64,000 nt of DNA from CAYSCW01 sp964429795 (lineage in GTDB: Bacteria > Acidobacteriota > Aminicenantia > Aminicenantales > Aminicenantaceae): NCBI GenBank assembly GCA_964429795.1, contig CAYSCW010000003.1, positions 1 to 64,000 of the forward strand, in the 5' to 3' direction. Of this stretch, positions 62,016 to 64,000 are shown piece after piece. Every line of letters starts with the position of its first letter. The first letter of the stretch is position 1. A model generated the notes under the pieces. That model was not told the origin of the DNA. It did not search any database and saw only the letters and a program-made list of their open reading frames with translations. The translations under genes were made by a program, and so were the position numbers.

Positions 62016-62240
62016 CCCTTTCTGCTTCCACTCCCGGAATGACCACCTGAACGGGAATGACCACCGGAGTCTCCGCGTGAGCTGCTTGAGCTTCACAGTG
62101 GTGTTAGCTGTTAACACCTGAAAAACCTCCCGAGAATTGTAGTTTTTGTACATGATATAGACCTGGCCCTTATTGAGGACAAGATTGGTCAGCTTTTCAC
62201 GCGAGCTGAGACTCCATTGGCTGTCACGGAAACGGAGATG
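61921..62240 (-). pseudogene. Remnant of a FecR-like/DUF6600-type gene
   Basis: The minus-strand frame 62240-62088 encodes 51 residues with FecR-like pattern (HLRFRDSQWSLSSREKLTNL, later KGQVYIMYKNYNSREVFQVL and TANTTVKL). It continues into non-matching sequence. In another frame 62083-61921 encodes a proline/charged tail (AHAETPVVIPVQVVIPGVEA, then ERANLKDIKEKKNILKKEPG) ending in TAA. No start codon precedes the first part; a TGA is just upstream. The pieces fit an N-truncated, frameshifted gene. It covers most of the 325-base gap between the M23 and FBP genes. Confidence 0.55.
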
Positions 62241-62340
62241 CTTTCATTTCTCCAAGATATCCAAGATATATTTGACAATAGAGGAGTAAAAACATTAGAA
62301 TGACAGCTTCGAGAAAATCCAAAATTCCAGGGAGGTTATC

Positions 62341-63441
62341 ATGAAAATAACCCTTAGTGTCTTAAAAGCAGATATAGGCAGTATCGGAGGACACATCACT
62401 CCAAGCCAAGCTCTTGTCAATGAAGTCAGAAATTTCGTCAAGGAAAACAGCAAAGATTTAATCATCGACTTCTACATCAGCTATACGGGTGATGATATTG
62501 CCATTCTCTGCACACATGAAAGAGGTGTGTCAGATGGAAAAATCCACAAGTTAGCCTGGGATGCCTTCATAGCCGGAACAGCAGTTGCCAAAAAGCAGGG
62601 ACTCTATGGTGCTGGTCAGGACTTGCTAAAGGATGCCTTCAGTGGAAACATCAAGGGAATGGGACCTGCCGTGGCAGAGATTGAATTTGAGGAAAGGCCG
62701 GGTGAACCCTTCGTCTTTTTTGCCGCCGATAAAACCGATCCAGGAGCCTACAATCTTCCCTTTTATCTTGCATTTGTAGATCCTATGTATTGTGCCGGAC
62801 TCATCTTGAGCCCAAAGATGAGCGATGGGTTCAAATTCACCATCATCGATGTGGGACACACGGAGAAAGATAGGGTCGTCGAACTCAATTCTCCTGAAGA
62901 ACTGTACGACATCGCTGCTTTACTCCGAGACAATGAAAGATACGTCATCGAGAGCATCCACAGCCGGAACACAGGCAACCAGTCTGCGGCTGTTTCCACC
63001 ACACGTTTGCACAATATTGCCGGAAAATACACAGGAAAGGATGATCCCGTAGCTTTAGTGCGTGTTCAGGGTGAATTTCCCGCCACAGGTGAAGTGCTTT
63101 CTCCGTTTCAAATCGGCCATTTTGTGGCAGGCTTCATGAGAGGAAGTCATAATGGACCTTTGATGCCCTGCAAATTAAACACGACCATCTCTTTCTTCGA
63201 TGGCCCGCCGGTTGTTACCGGAGCTGCCTTCTGTGTAAAGGAGGGAAAGCTCACCGAGCCTGCTGACGTCTTCGATCATCCCTTTTGGGATTATGTGAGG
63301 GGAAAGGTATCGGAAAAAGCCACCGCCATCAGGCGACAGGGATTTTCTGGAGCCGCTATGCTTCCCTTCAGTGAATTGGAATACGGAGGAATTGTAGAGA
63401 AACTGGAGAAGCTCGACAAAAAATTCAAGCTTAGAGATTGA
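62341..63441 (+). CDS. fbp: Fructose-1,6-bisphosphate aldolase/phosphatase (class V FBPase)
   Basis: The 366-residue enzyme matches the bifunctional FBPA/P of archaea and deep-branching bacteria, which joins triose phosphates and removes the C1 phosphate to give fructose-6-P. Its N-terminus KITLSVLKADIGSIGGH with metal-binding Asp-His, the SYTGDDIAILCTH region, DKTDPGAYN, and the Schiff-base lysine region in a conserved KADK/DKTDPG-like loop fit the family. GGGAGGTTATC precedes the ATG. It points to an irreversible gluconeogenic route, which would supply hexose phosphate for glycogen made by GlgC. Confidence 0.93.
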   Translation: MKITLSVLKADIGSIGGHITPSQALVNEVRNFVKENSKDLIIDFYISYTGDDIAILCTHERGVSDGKIHKLAWDAFIAGTAVAKKQGLYGAGQDLLKDAFSGNIKGMGPAVAEIEFEERPGEPFVFFAADKTDPGAYNLPFYLAFVDPMYCAGLILSPKMSDGFKFTIIDVGHTEKDRVVELNSPEELYDIAALLRDNERYVIESIHSRNTGNQSAAVSTTRLHNIAGKYTGKDDPVALVRVQGEFPATGEVLSPFQIGHFVAGFMRGSHNGPLMPCKLNTTISFFDGPPVVTGAAFCVKEGKLTEPADVFDHPFWDYVRGKVSEKATAIRRQGFSGAAMLPFSELEYGGIVEKLEKLDKKFKLRD

Positions 63442-63541
63442 TAAAAGTGGGGCGTTCCCCTCGGGATACCCCTTCTCATCAGGTTTATTATTCCATCGAG
63501 AAGGAAAAGAGCGCCTTTGGGGTATATCCTCAGGAAAAAAG

Positions 63542-63979
63542 ATGAAAAAATACAGAAACCCTGTTCCCACAGTCGATATCATCATCGAAATGAAAAGAGA
63601 GGATGGAAGAGAGGGAATCATTTTGATCAAAAGGAAAAATCCTCCCTCCGGTTGGGCACTTCCCGGTGGGTTTGTCGACTATGGAGAATCCTTGGAGCAT
63701 GCAGCGGTCCGGGAAGCCAGAGAAGAGACCTCTCTGGATGTCCAGCTCATCCGACAGTTCCACACCTATTCTGATCCGGATCGAGACCCACGCCAGCATA
63801 CCATTTCAACAGTCTATATCGCCAATGCCTCCGGAAATCCCAGAGCCAAGGATGACGCACAAGAAATAAGAGTGCTCACTGAAGAAGAAATAGATTTCCC
63901 TCTGGCTTTTGACCATGAACAAATCTTAAATGACTATTTTGCCTACAAAAGAAAAAAACAAGACACAATACTTAATTAA
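63542..63979 (+). CDS. Nudix hydrolase
   Basis: The 145-residue protein has the Nudix box G-x5-E-x7-REUxEE (GGFVDYGESLEHAAVREARE then ETSLDV). The last conserved Gly is Ser, a common variation. Preceding RKNPPSGWALPGG resembles ADP-ribose pyrophosphatase or 8-oxo-dGTPase-type members. The substrate cannot be fixed. AGGAAAAAAG precedes the ATG. It lies 100 bases after the FBP gene. Confidence 0.9.
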   Translation: MKKYRNPVPTVDIIIEMKREDGREGIILIKRKNPPSGWALPGGFVDYGESLEHAAVREAREETSLDVQLIRQFHTYSDPDRDPRQHTISTVYIANASGNPRAKDDAQEIRVLTEEEIDFPLAFDHEQILNDYFAYKRKKQDTILN

Positions 63980-64000
63980 AAAAAATAATCCCATGAAAAG

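Noticed and set aside
1..64000. CRISPR arrays, rRNA genes, phage structural genes or a defence island
   Set aside because: No regularly spaced repeats, rRNA sequence or capsid/tail genes were seen. The only restriction gene is a lone pseudogene.

Overview
The window comes from a moderately AT-rich Gram-negative bacterium. Outer-membrane beta-barrels, several lipoproteins and Sec signal peptides imply an outer membrane. A P3A-type proton ATPase, phosphoketolase with acetate kinase, the bifunctional FBP aldolase/phosphatase, a two-domain dehydratase activase, a TPR-bearing Ser/Thr kinase, M28 and CocE/NonD secreted hydrolases and a DUF5916 barrel suggest an anaerobic, fermentative, deep-branching lineage such as Candidatus Aminicenantes or a relative. 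That assignment is inference from gene content. One 100-N assembly gap lies at 5573-5672.

Layout. 0-6 kb: tRNA-Lys, an AAA ATPase behind a strong promoter with an overlapping palindrome, a lipoprotein, a proton ATPase and a tandem universal stress protein. 6.4-23.6 kb: the most coherent unit. A hybrid histidine kinase and an NtrC-type sigma-54 activator are followed by three transcription units, each preceded by a sigma-54 (-24/-12) promoter and, 100-120 bp upstream, by two tandem 15-bp dyads of the form TCC-N9-GGA. The units are (1) a receiver-like protein plus glgC, (2) htrA, glucan phosphorylase, phosphohexomutase, acetate kinase and phosphoketolase, and (3) a signal-peptide metalloprotease/beta-barrel gene now split by an internal deletion. 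Together they describe a glycogen store that can be made by GlgC and burned by GlgP, the mutase, phosphoketolase and acetate kinase to acetate and ATP, coupled to a periplasmic protease.

23.9-38.6 kb: amino-acid permease, RmuC, a K+ channel, an ABC-2 exporter, a prepilin, a DUF5658 protein, a small RHH-like protein with its own operator, a large Ser/Thr kinase with TPRs, and a 1415-residue dehydratase activase. 38.6-45.1 kb: an accessory, decaying region starting at tRNA-Arg. It holds a BglII-type restriction enzyme killed by one in-frame TAA, small lipoproteins or anchored proteins, an insertion-sequence transposase with an in-frame TAA at codon 4 and a lost C-terminus, a fabF/FabK-like pair, and a scar made of a tRNA 3' fragment beside the C-terminus of a tyrosine recombinase.

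45.1-51.8 kb: a SnoaL lipoprotein, signal peptidase I and two ECF sigma/anti-sigma modules on either side of a TetR-alpha-oxoamine synthase pair; the synthase appears to start at CTG. 52-64 kb: envelope and secreted enzymes (DUF5916 barrel, M28 peptidase, cyclophilin, DUF3800 protein, CocE/NonD hydrolase, M23 peptidase), a FecR-like gene remnant, FBP aldolase/phosphatase and a Nudix hydrolase. No rRNA or CRISPR array was seen.
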